From: VRUG01 sp965372745
Lineage (GTDB): Bacteria; Planctomycetota; Phycisphaerae; Sedimentisphaerales; Anaerobacaceae
Assembly (NCBI GenBank): GCA_965372745.1
Contig: CBDVDM010000008.1
Span: forward strand, 1 to 64,000
Reading direction: 5' to 3'
Length of the DNA: 64,000 nucleotides
The first letter of the stretch is position 1. Every line of letters begins with the position of its first letter. Below the pieces are notes generated by a model. It was given only the letters and a program-made list of their open reading frames with translations. It ran no database searches and had not been told where the DNA came from. The translations under genes and the position numbers were made by a program. Below, one piece after another: positions 53,029 through 60,786 of the stretch.

Positions 53029-53217
53029 ATGAATCAGTTAATTGCTAATATTTTGTGCTCAATCGGAACAATATACTTATTATATCGTATCACCATTTTT
53101 TTGAAAACCCTGCTGCAGTTGATTTGGAAGCCTAGGAAAGCGGTCGATAAATCAACTGTAGATAAAGTCTCAGAGCTATGTCACTGCAACTTCACTGTTT
53201 TCAGCGATTCTGAGTAA
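53029..53217 (+). CDS. Small single-TM protein (62 aa)
   Basis: The frame MNQLIANILCSIGTIYLLYR, then ITIFLKTLLQLIW, forms one TM helix or hairpin with a polar Lys/Ser-rich tail. AGGGGA precedes the ATG. A diverged paralogue lies at 49993 before phoB, which supports it as a genuine gene family. Function unknown; it is co-directional with the Trp-rich peptide under a Pho box. Confidence 0.6.
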   Translation: MNQLIANILCSIGTIYLLYRITIFLKTLLQLIWKPRKAVDKSTVDKVSELCHCNFTVFSDSE

Positions 53218-53234
53218 AGCAATTTTTTTCACCA

Positions 53235-53288
53235 CAAACAGAATTCTAACATTGCCCTCATATCTGTCTAACACTTTTAAAATACCTT
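53235..53288 (+). promoter_or_regulatory. Pho box and promoter of the porin
   Basis: CAAAC (53235), CTAAC (53246), CTCAT (53257) and CTAAC (53268) in 11-bp register, a 10-nt gap, then a weak -10 TACCTT (53283-53288). TSS near 53295, about 69 nt before the porin ATG. Confidence 0.6.
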
Positions 53289-53363
53289 TTCAATAAAGAA
53301 GTTCTTCGGGACTGGCCTGAGGAACCAAATTGAAGGAGTCAATTTTTTGTGGAGGTACAAAGA

Positions 53364-54641
53364 ATGAAAAAATGGATTGTGTTATTGGTGGCTCTTTTGT
53401 TGTTTGCAGGGCAAGTTCCTATTGCCAAGGCTGGCGAGGTTTCGGAACTGAAACAGCAACTGGCCCAACAAGCTAAGTTGTTGCAGCAGATGCAGCAAAG
53501 ACTTGAGCAGCTTGAGGCCCAGCAGAATCAGCAGAACAAACAGATGGCCGAGCAAATCTCAAAAGCAGTAGAAGAAAAGCAGATAGGAGCCTTGCCTGGC
53601 AGCTTAAAATGGGCTGAAAATATCAAATGGAGCGGTGATCTTCGATACAGACATGAAAGCATTGATGATGATACAGCAACAACAAAAAGAAACAGGAATC
53701 GCATCCGAGCAAGATTAAAAATGGAAGCCAAAATCAATGATGAATGGGATGCAACTCTTAGACTTGCCACCGGCAGCAGTGACTCGCCAACATCGACTAA
53801 TCAAACCCTTGGTGATTCCGGAAGTGACTCTTTCAGCAGCAAGGAAATCTGGCTGGACTGGGCTTACGCTGATTATCATCCAAAATCTATGCCTGGTTTA
53901 AACGTTCTGTTAGGTAAAATGGCTAATCCTTTTTACAAGGTTGGCAAAAACCAGCTTATCTTTGATGGTGACTTGAGTCCAGAAGGTGGTGCAGCAATCT
54001 ATGCATGGAATCTTAATGATTCAACCAGTGCAAAATTAACAGGCGGAGCCTACTGGATTCGTGAAAGAAGCACCGATGCTGATACCAGCATTTTTGGTAT
54101 TCAGGGGTTATTGAAACATAAACTTTCCAGGGACAGCCACATTCTTGGTGGTGTCAGCTATTATGATTTCGGCAACATTCAAGGCAAGAATTTAAGCGGC
54201 ATAAGTTCCAGGGGCAACACCACTTCCGGAGGCCTTTACGTTAATGATTATGACATCCTCGAAGGTTTCGGCGAATACGGCTTCAAAGTTGGCAAAATGC
54301 CGGTAGCTGTTTTCGGAAACTACGTCCAGAACATATCGGCATCAACATCAGAAGACACTGCCTGGTTTATTGGGGCAAAGTACAATAAGGCCAAAAAACC
54401 TGGTTCATGGGAAATATCCTACAACTACAGAAATGTTGAGAAAGATGCCGTTGTTGGCGGACTTTGTGATTCTGACTTCATCGGCGGAGGCACTGACGGA
54501 AAAGGTCATGTACTTGGCTTCAAGTATCAGTTAGCAAAGAATGTGCAGTTCGGCCTTAATTATTTCATGAACGAGAAAAATGCCAGTAGTACAAAAGATG
54601 ACTACAGGCTGCTTCAGGCAGACATAGTTTTTAAATTTTAA
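53364..54641 (+). CDS. Putative outer-membrane porin (phosphate-starvation type)
   Basis: A 425-residue protein with signal peptide (VLLVALLLFAGQVPIAKAG), an N-terminal coiled coil rich in Gln (LAQQAKLLQQMQQRLEQLE) that can trimerise or bind peptidoglycan, and a beta-barrel ending LLQADIVFKF. It resembles the putative-porin family related to OprO/OprP. The ATG at 53364 is preferred over the GTG at 53349 because GGAGG lies 8 nt before it. A Pho box upstream and pstS downstream suggest passive phosphate entry across the outer membrane. Confidence 0.85.
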   Translation: MKKWIVLLVALLLFAGQVPIAKAGEVSELKQQLAQQAKLLQQMQQRLEQLEAQQNQQNKQMAEQISKAVEEKQIGALPGSLKWAENIKWSGDLRYRHESIDDDTATTKRNRNRIRARLKMEAKINDEWDATLRLATGSSDSPTSTNQTLGDSGSDSFSSKEIWLDWAYADYHPKSMPGLNVLLGKMANPFYKVGKNQLIFDGDLSPEGGAAIYAWNLNDSTSAKLTGGAYWIRERSTDADTSIFGIQGLLKHKLSRDSHILGGVSYYDFGNIQGKNLSGISSRGNTTSGGLYVNDYDILEGFGEYGFKVGKMPVAVFGNYVQNISASTSEDTAWFIGAKYNKAKKPGSWEISYNYRNVEKDAVVGGLCDSDFIGGGTDGKGHVLGFKYQLAKNVQFGLNYFMNEKNASSTKDDYRLLQADIVFKF

Positions 54642-54646
54642 CAATG

Positions 54647-54700
54647 TTTACAAAATTCTAACCTGATTCTAACGAAAATCTAACATTTGAATTGTAAGAT
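54647..54700 (+). promoter_or_regulatory. Pho box and promoter of the pst operon
   Basis: TTTAC (54647), CTAAC (54658), CTAAC (54669) and CTAAC (54680) in exact 11-bp steps, a 10-nt gap and -10 TAAGAT (54695-54700). TSS near 54707, 24 nt before the pstS ATG. Confidence 0.75.
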
Positions 54701-54730
54701 TCACAAAAAGTGAAAAAAGGAGATTTTGAA

Positions 54731-55561
54731 ATGAAAAGAATTATTGTATGTGGATTAATAATGTTGGCTCTTGTTTTGTCTACTGAGGTCATCGCTGGTC
54801 AAAAGCAGGCTTTGCAAATTGAAGGCTCAACCACTGTTGGCCCGATAGCAGACGCTTTTGCGGAGGCCTTCAAAAATAAATACCAGAATCTTGACATAAC
54901 AATTAAGAAAACCGGAAGCGGCGATGGAGCAGCAGCTTTGGTTGATGGACGATGCGACATTGCCATTATGAGTCGTTTTATGAAAGAAAAAGAATTCAGG
55001 AAAGCTGTAGAAAACGGGATATTTCCTGTGGCCCATGTAGTAGCGATGGATGGTGTTTGCATTATCGTTCACCCGTCAAATTCTGTTAAGCAGCTGACAA
55101 CACAGCAGGTTCGTGATATTTACCTGGGCAAAATAACTAACTGGAAGCAGGTCGGCGGCCCGGACATTAAGATCGTTGCTATTAGCCGTGATACATCTTC
55201 AGGAACATTTGAGACTTTTCACAAGCTTATTATGAAGAAAAACGAAATGGCATCAGGAGTTGAATATGTAAATTCTAATCCTCAAGCTCACGCAAGAGTT
55301 AAGACAACTAAGGGAGCGATTGGTTATGTCGGCATTGGCTTTCTTGATTCAAACATTAAAGCTCTTAAGCTTGATGGCGTAATGCCTTCCCAGGAGACCA
55401 TTTCCTCAGGTACTTTTCCTATTGCAAGACCTTTGTTTATGTTCACCAATGGATATCCAAAACTTGGTTCAATGACTCATAAGTTCTGTAGTTTTTACTT
55501 AAGCGAAACAGGCCAGGAAATTATTGAAGCCAAGGGATTTGTACCGGTAACCAACTATTAG
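54731..55561 (+). CDS. pstS: Phosphate ABC transporter substrate-binding protein
   Basis: A 276-residue periplasmic phosphate-binding protein with signal peptide (IIVCGLIMLALVLSTEVIAG). The ligand-binding motifs are IEGSTTVGP, TGSGDGAAALVDGRCDIA and ISRDTSSGTFETF. I chose the ATG at 54731, with AAAGGAG 8 nt upstream, over an in-frame GTG at 54710. First gene of pstSCAB-X-phoU. Confidence 0.95.
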   Translation: MKRIIVCGLIMLALVLSTEVIAGQKQALQIEGSTTVGPIADAFAEAFKNKYQNLDITIKKTGSGDGAAALVDGRCDIAIMSRFMKEKEFRKAVENGIFPVAHVVAMDGVCIIVHPSNSVKQLTTQQVRDIYLGKITNWKQVGGPDIKIVAISRDTSSGTFETFHKLIMKKNEMASGVEYVNSNPQAHARVKTTKGAIGYVGIGFLDSNIKALKLDGVMPSQETISSGTFPIARPLFMFTNGYPKLGSMTHKFCSFYLSETGQEIIEAKGFVPVTNY

Positions 55562-55572
55562 GAAGGCTTCAA

Positions 55573-56547
55573 GTGGGCAAAGCCATTATGAATGGAGAAT
55601 TGAAACCGGCGGCTGTTTTAGATAAGTCGCTGGTTCTTACTCCTCTCCAGGATTTAAAGGGATTTTTAGCTCATCATTTGGGTAAATTCCTGCTTTTTCT
55701 GATTACATGCAGCTCTGTTCTTGCGGTTTTCCTCATTTTCTTTTTTGTTATTCGCGAAGCTGTTCCGTTTATAAAAAACTATGATTTAGCTGAATTTTTA
55801 ACAAGCAAAAAATGGTATCCGGAAGCTGATGTACCTAAATTTGGTGCCTTATCAATAATAGTTGGTTCATTCTATGTTACTTTGGTATCCCTGATATTTG
55901 CAGTGCCTGTCGGGATACTTGCTGCTGTTTTTTTAAGTGACATTGTTTCATTTAAAATCAGGGAATTCGTTAAACCGATTATTGAAATTCTGGCGGCAAT
56001 CCCATCTGTAGCTTATGGCTTTTTCGCTGTTTTGGTTTTAGCACCCTGGTTACAGAACAAATTCGGTTTTACAACTGGTACCAATGCCTTGAATGCTTCA
56101 ATAGTTCTTTCCATTATGGCACTTCCTACAATTATCAGCGTTGCCGAGGATTCAATATCAGCGGTTGGCAGAGAACTGCGAGAAGCATCTTATGCTTTGG
56201 GTGCAACTCGGTTTGAGACTATATTCAAAGTAATCATACCATCAGCTCACAGCGGAATAATAGCAGCTGTGATTTTAGGGATGATGAGAGCAATTGGCGA
56301 AACAATGGTTGTATGGATGGCGTCCGGCAATGCAGCTCAGATTCCTTCTCCCTGGTGGAACCTGTCTCAATCAGTGAGAACAATGACAGCTTCAATTGCG
56401 GGTGAAATGGGAGAAACCGTTAAAGGCTCAGGCCATTATTATTCACTTTTTGCGATAGGTGTATTGCTGTTGATTTTGACTTTTACGCTTAACATTGTAA
56501 GCGAATATTTTCTTGTTTCAGCTAAAAAGAAATCGGGTAAGGTGTAA
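55573..56547 (+). CDS. pstC: Phosphate ABC transporter permease PstC
   Basis: A 324-residue inner-membrane permease with six TM helices and the BPD-type EAA loop (REASYALGATRFETIFKVII). FGALSIIVGSFYVT and AAIPSVAYGFFAVLVL are typical of PstC. The start is a GTG with GGAAGG 6 nt upstream, 11 bp after pstS. Confidence 0.95.
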   Translation: MGKAIMNGELKPAAVLDKSLVLTPLQDLKGFLAHHLGKFLLFLITCSSVLAVFLIFFFVIREAVPFIKNYDLAEFLTSKKWYPEADVPKFGALSIIVGSFYVTLVSLIFAVPVGILAAVFLSDIVSFKIREFVKPIIEILAAIPSVAYGFFAVLVLAPWLQNKFGFTTGTNALNASIVLSIMALPTIISVAEDSISAVGRELREASYALGATRFETIFKVIIPSAHSGIIAAVILGMMRAIGETMVVWMASGNAAQIPSPWWNLSQSVRTMTASIAGEMGETVKGSGHYYSLFAIGVLLLILTFTLNIVSEYFLVSAKKKSGKV

Positions 56548-56548
56548 G

Positions 56549-58174
56549 ATGAAATACAATATACGCCTAATTCTTGACAAGATTTTTACTGTAATGACAG
56601 CAGCAAGTGTTGTCCTGCTGATACTTGTAATAATTGCTGTACTTGGCCCAATGATTTTGCGAGGTATGTCGGCAGTTTTTTTCAAATCAACAGTTGAATT
56701 CCGCAGGATGCAATTTGATTTATATAACAGGGGAGACAAAGCAAAAATAGCCGATGAAATTGCAAAATCAAAAGTCCATCGAGATTTTATATATAAGAAA
56801 ATTGATGTTTTCAAAAAAGGCATTAACACAGATGCTTTCGCCAAAAAAGCCAAACAGATATACAGGCAGTTTGGTAGAGAGCTTAAGTATAATAATATCA
56901 AAGGTGAAGAGTTCCTTACCAGACGAAAATTTGCGAGGCGTATCAGGGAAAACCTGGAAAAAGCTTTTAAGAGTGTCGACAAAGCTGAAATTCTACAAAT
57001 TATAAATAACATAGAGCAATACAAAACGGATGAGCGCATCGGCAACACAATAGCTGTTGAATTCTTTGAATTAGCTGATGAGTATAAAGAGGTGATGAAG
57101 AATTTTGACCTTTCAAAAAGAGAGCAATACGCCCAGTCACTTGAAGAAGTAGAGAATTTGGTCATACAGCTTTTTGGTCCGAGGCCTGAAGAACCATTAC
57201 CGGCAATGATTATGGACCGATATGGGGCTACCCGTTACGACCTGGCAAGTGAGCTTTTAGATAAACTTATATGGAAAGAAAAATGGATACAGGAAAATCC
57301 TTACCAACCGATGGTTAAAACCAAAGAGCGTCGAGCCGAACAGTTTGTCGGCACTGAGCTTGAAAGTATTTTCCCTTACATTAAAGAAAACTTCGAAAAA
57401 ATCACAACCCACCGTTTCACTTTTTATTGGCAATATTTCATCGATGACAGCACTTCAGGGCATTACTTTGGCGGTGTTGGTCCAGAGATATTAGGAACTT
57501 TGATTTTAACCGTGCTGGCAATGGTATTTGTTTTCCCGCTTGGTGTAATCTCTGCAGCTTATCTTGTTGAGTGTGCTTCAGACAACCTGATAATAAGAAC
57601 AGTCAGGATGTGTATAAATACATTAGCAGGTGTTCCGAGCATTATATTCGGTCTTTTCGGGCTGGCTTTCTTTGTGCTGTTTTTGTTTCCTGCCTTTGGT
57701 GCACCGTCAAAGCCGTGTATCCTGGCAGCATCTATGACACTTGCGGTTTTAGCACTGCCTGTAATGATTCGTGCAAGCGAAGAAGCTATTCGTTCAGTCC
57801 CGCAAGCTTACAAGGAAGCCTCCTTAGGACTTGGAGCAAGTAGGTTTAGAACATTTGTTAAAGTAACTTTACCTGCTGCGATGCCGGGAATACTGACAGG
57901 TGTTATATTGAGTCTTAGCCGGGTTGCCGGGGAAACCGCTCCTATTCTGTTTACCGGAGCTTGTGCGTTCGGCTCAATACCAAAATCATTATTTGCTCAA
58001 ACAAGGACGCTATCTTATGGTAGCTATGACATAGCCGTAGGGGACAAAATCGGAATGTTAGTGCCGCACAATCAATATGGAATGGTAGTAACACTTGTTC
58101 TGCTTATTATTTGCCTCAACGCCATAGCAATTGTTTTTCGGGCAAGAGTATTTAGAAAGCTAAGAGGACATTAA
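56549..58174 (+). CDS. pstA: Phosphate ABC transporter permease PstA, long form
   Basis: A 541-residue permease that pairs with PstC. The C-terminal 230 residues are the transport domain (GPEILGTLILTVLAMVFVFP, CINTLAGVPSIIFGLFG, EASLGLGASRFRTFVKVTLP). Between TM1 (residues about 12-38) and this domain is a charged, helical insert of about 260 residues (about 45-300), absent from the 290-residue E. coli PstA. Long PstA forms occur in several phyla. ATG 56549 is chosen because it follows the pstC stop by 1 bp. Confidence 0.93.
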   Translation: MKYNIRLILDKIFTVMTAASVVLLILVIIAVLGPMILRGMSAVFFKSTVEFRRMQFDLYNRGDKAKIADEIAKSKVHRDFIYKKIDVFKKGINTDAFAKKAKQIYRQFGRELKYNNIKGEEFLTRRKFARRIRENLEKAFKSVDKAEILQIINNIEQYKTDERIGNTIAVEFFELADEYKEVMKNFDLSKREQYAQSLEEVENLVIQLFGPRPEEPLPAMIMDRYGATRYDLASELLDKLIWKEKWIQENPYQPMVKTKERRAEQFVGTELESIFPYIKENFEKITTHRFTFYWQYFIDDSTSGHYFGGVGPEILGTLILTVLAMVFVFPLGVISAAYLVECASDNLIIRTVRMCINTLAGVPSIIFGLFGLAFFVLFLFPAFGAPSKPCILAASMTLAVLALPVMIRASEEAIRSVPQAYKEASLGLGASRFRTFVKVTLPAAMPGILTGVILSLSRVAGETAPILFTGACAFGSIPKSLFAQTRTLSYGSYDIAVGDKIGMLVPHNQYGMVVTLVLLIICLNAIAIVFRARVFRKLRGH

Positions 58175-58197
58175 ATCGGTAAAGGGATTTAATTACA

Positions 58198-59082
58198 ATG
58201 CAAAAAGGGAAAGATAGTATGCCGACATCTGCTTTAAAAAAGAACAGAAACATAGACGAAATCAAGTCTGTCGTAAGTTTGGGCCAGAAAGCAGACTCTG
58301 CAATTAAGGAGAAAAGTTCAAACTGCAAATGTGCTGTAATAAAATCCAGGAACTTCAGCTTTTATTACGGCCCCCAAGTTGGCGTCAAAGATATCTCTAT
58401 GGAAATTTATCCATGCAGTGTAACCGCAATAATCGGCCCAAGCGGTTGCGGTAAAAGCACTTTCCTGCGAAGTATCAATAGAATTAACGACCTTATCCCA
58501 CACACTCACATAGATGGCAAGTTACTTGTCAATGGCCACAATGTATATGATAAGAATACCAATCTTGTCAACCTTAGGCAACAGGTAGGTATGGTTTTTC
58601 AAAAGCCGAATCCTTTTCCCAAGAGCATATTTGACAATGTTGCTTATGGACCGAAATTGCAGGGAGCAAAGAATCGTTCTAAATTGCAGCAAATTGTCGA
58701 AGAAAGCCTCAAAGCCGCCGCTCTTTGGGAAGAAGTAAAAGATGATTTAAAAAAGAGTGCGTTAGCTCTGTCCGGCGGCCAGCAGCAGCGATTGTGTATT
58801 GCCCGCGCTTTAGCTACCAGGCCTAGCATCCTTTTGATGGATGAGCCATGTTCGGCTTTGGATCCTATTGCTACCGGAAAAATTGAAGATCTGATAGATA
58901 AGCTCCAAAACGACTATACAATCGTTATAGTAACCCACAATATGCAACAGGCTGCAAGAGTTAGTAAAAGAACGGCTTTTTTCTGTCTGGGAGAACTAAT
59001 AGAATATGACTCAACAGTTAAAATATTCCGCAATCCAGGCAAAAAACAAACTGAGGATTATGTTACAGGAAGATTTGGATAA
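58198..59082 (+). CDS. pstB: Phosphate ABC transporter ATPase
   Basis: A 294-residue ATPase with Walker A GPSGCGKST, Q-loop VGMVFQKPNPFP, signature LSGGQQQR, Walker B ILLMDEPCSALDP and the switch His in IVTHNMQQA. Compared with E. coli PstB (257) it has an N-terminal extension of about 45 residues rich in Lys and Ser. An alternative start is the ATG at 58219. Confidence 0.96.
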   Translation: MQKGKDSMPTSALKKNRNIDEIKSVVSLGQKADSAIKEKSSNCKCAVIKSRNFSFYYGPQVGVKDISMEIYPCSVTAIIGPSGCGKSTFLRSINRINDLIPHTHIDGKLLVNGHNVYDKNTNLVNLRQQVGMVFQKPNPFPKSIFDNVAYGPKLQGAKNRSKLQQIVEESLKAAALWEEVKDDLKKSALALSGGQQQRLCIARALATRPSILLMDEPCSALDPIATGKIEDLIDKLQNDYTIVIVTHNMQQAARVSKRTAFFCLGELIEYDSTVKIFRNPGKKQTEDYVTGRFG

Positions 59083-59083
59083 A

Positions 59084-59434
59084 ATGAGCGAGCAAAAAGA
59101 CAAGAAAATATGGAAAGTCCGTACGGTAAAAAATTACCCTGAGGCGCACAATCATTTATTTATTGGACAGGTTCTTGAGCTAACCCAATCTTATGTTCGC
59201 CTTGACTGCCGAACATATCACTTCGGTAAAACTATTAACAACAAAAAAGATATCAGATCGGGCGCCAAAGGTATAAGAATTCTGACGTGGAATCGCATAG
59301 AGCTGATTAATGAACTTCCTTCTTCCTTTGATTATTCCCAAGCCAGTCTTATCTCCAACGAAGATGGGAAAATAGCATTGAGTGACGGGAAAATTGACTG
59401 TGTCCTATCGTCTTCCTATGACAACAGATACTAA
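59084..59434 (+). CDS. Hypothetical protein inserted between pstB and phoU
   Basis: A 116-residue soluble protein (or 124 from the ATG at 59060) starting 1 bp after pstB. The N-terminal two thirds look like a small beta-barrel (HLFIGQVLELTQSYVRLDCR, then GAKGIRILTWNRIELINELP), reminiscent of Sm/RNA- or ligand-binding barrels. No family was recognised. Its position inside the pst operon implies a role in phosphate transport control. Confidence 0.7.
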   Translation: MSEQKDKKIWKVRTVKNYPEAHNHLFIGQVLELTQSYVRLDCRTYHFGKTINNKKDIRSGAKGIRILTWNRIELINELPSSFDYSQASLISNEDGKIALSDGKIDCVLSSSYDNRY

Positions 59435-59450
59435 AAAGGAAAATTTAAAA

Positions 59451-60116
59451 ATGGCAAAACATCTACAAAGAGAAATTGAAAATCTGAAAAAGAAGTTGTT
59501 AGCCTTAAGCGCCAGAGTAGAAACTGCTGTAAGAGATGCTACATTGTCCATCGAGAAACGGGATGCTGATCTGGCTCAAAAAATAATAGCTGATGATATC
59601 AACATTGACAACATAGAAGTTGAGGTCGAGGAAGACTGCCTGAAAATCCTTGCCTTGCATCAGCCGGTGGCAATTGACCTGCGTTTTATTGTTGCTGTTT
59701 TAAAGATAAATAATGACCTTGAGCGTATTGGTGACTTGGCAGTGAATATTGCAGAGAGAGCAGCTTATCTTGCGGATCAGCCAAAAGTTAATATTTCACT
59801 CGATTTCATCGATATGGCTCATAATGCCCAGTCGATGTTAAAAAAGAGTCTGGATGCTCTGATTAATCATGATGCTGAACTTGCTCATAAAGTTTGTGCA
59901 AGTGATGATGTAGTCGATGCCATGAATCGAGAAATGTACTTGAAAGTTCAAAAAGCTATACAGACTAATCCAAATCAGATTGAATCCTTAACTCACTTAC
60001 TTTCTGCTTCACGTCATCTGGAGCGGATTGCTGACCTCGCCACCAATATAGCCGAAGATGTCATTTATATGATCGATGGCCAAATCGTCCGTCATAAAAC
60101 TGAAAACTATAAATAA
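59451..60116 (+). CDS. phoU: Phosphate signalling protein PhoU
   Basis: A 221-residue all-helical protein with two PhoU repeats. Each has the metal-binding E/D-x-x-x-D pattern (NDLERIGDLAVNIAERA and RHLERIADLATNIAEDV), plus ALHQPVAIDLRFIVAVLK. PhoU links Pst activity to PhoR and represses Pho genes when phosphate is ample. AAGGAA precedes the ATG at 59451. It is the last gene of the pst operon. Confidence 0.96.
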   Translation: MAKHLQREIENLKKKLLALSARVETAVRDATLSIEKRDADLAQKIIADDINIDNIEVEVEEDCLKILALHQPVAIDLRFIVAVLKINNDLERIGDLAVNIAERAAYLADQPKVNISLDFIDMAHNAQSMLKKSLDALINHDAELAHKVCASDDVVDAMNREMYLKVQKAIQTNPNQIESLTHLLSASRHLERIADLATNIAEDVIYMIDGQIVRHKTENYK

Positions 60117-60426
60117 ATTTGACAGACTACACTGACATATACTCAAGACCAGAACCTTCGGATTGACAAGCCGATGGTTATCCGGACGAATAACAGACAG
60201 GAAGCCCGCTGGTCAAATCGTAGAGGATATTATCTGAAGCCTTAAAATCAACAATCCGACGGTTAGGATGATAACAGCCAACAAAGGCATAAGTACGAGA
60301 AAAAGGGTTAATCCGAGTCTTGAATCTGCAACAGAATTTGCAACAGTTTGGCGCCTTTAGGCTACTGTTACGGTACTGTCGCGATTCGGTCACCATCAGA
60401 AGTCGTTATTTAACAGTTATTAATCG

Positions 60427-60488
60427 TTTATTGACAAGTACTTACAAAGCCCGCTAACGGACTGAAAAATCCGTGTGTCGGTGGTTCA
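60427..60488 (+). repeat. tRNA-Phe 3' half with left extension (long direct repeat, copy 2)
   Basis: The 22 nt at 60427-60448 are identical to 29285-29306. The tRNA-like part (ACGGACTGAAAAATCCGT, one extra A in the loop, then TGTCGGTGGTTCA) stops inside the T-loop, so acceptor and CCA end are lost. Confidence 0.65.
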
Positions 60489-60577
60489 GTACATTTTTAA
60501 AATCACAACTTTTTAGACACTTTCAGGGAATGTACAATCATTATAAAGATTATTATTGACAGAGTCTACTTTTTTTA

Positions 60578-60605
60578 TTGACAAAGCCATTTTCTTTGCT
60601 ATACT
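60578..60605 (+). promoter_or_regulatory. Sigma-70-type promoter of the RCC1 protein gene
   Basis: TTGACA (60578-60583), a 16-nt spacer, TATACT (60600-60605). The leader to the ATG at 60787 would be about 175 nt. Confidence 0.55.
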
Positions 60606-60786
60606 TAACGTACTTGGTATAATTACTACTTTGAGCCTAATCTATAAACAACAAAAGGAGGAGGTTGTTATAAAGGTTGTTGCTATATCACTACAGAGTT
60701 ATAAACCCACCTGACGATTCCATAAAATATTTGTCAAAACGTTTATCTTGATTTTTTAACCCTCATCAAATTAAGGAGAACAGAAA

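Larger units (their letters stand above)
60117..60786. other. Intergenic stretch with tRNA-Phe repeat and leader
   Basis: No credible gene. The stretch holds the second copy of the long tRNA-Phe repeat (60427-60488), a sigma-70-type promoter (60578-60605) and the leader of the RCC1 gene. In that leader a hairpin (TATAAACAAC with GTTGTTATA, about 60643-60671) exposes AAAAGGAGGAG in its loop. Confidence 0.5.

Noticed and set aside
60178..60396. 72-aa minus-strand frame after phoU
   Set aside because: No ribosome-binding site or recognisable similarity; taken as chance or unidentifiable debris.
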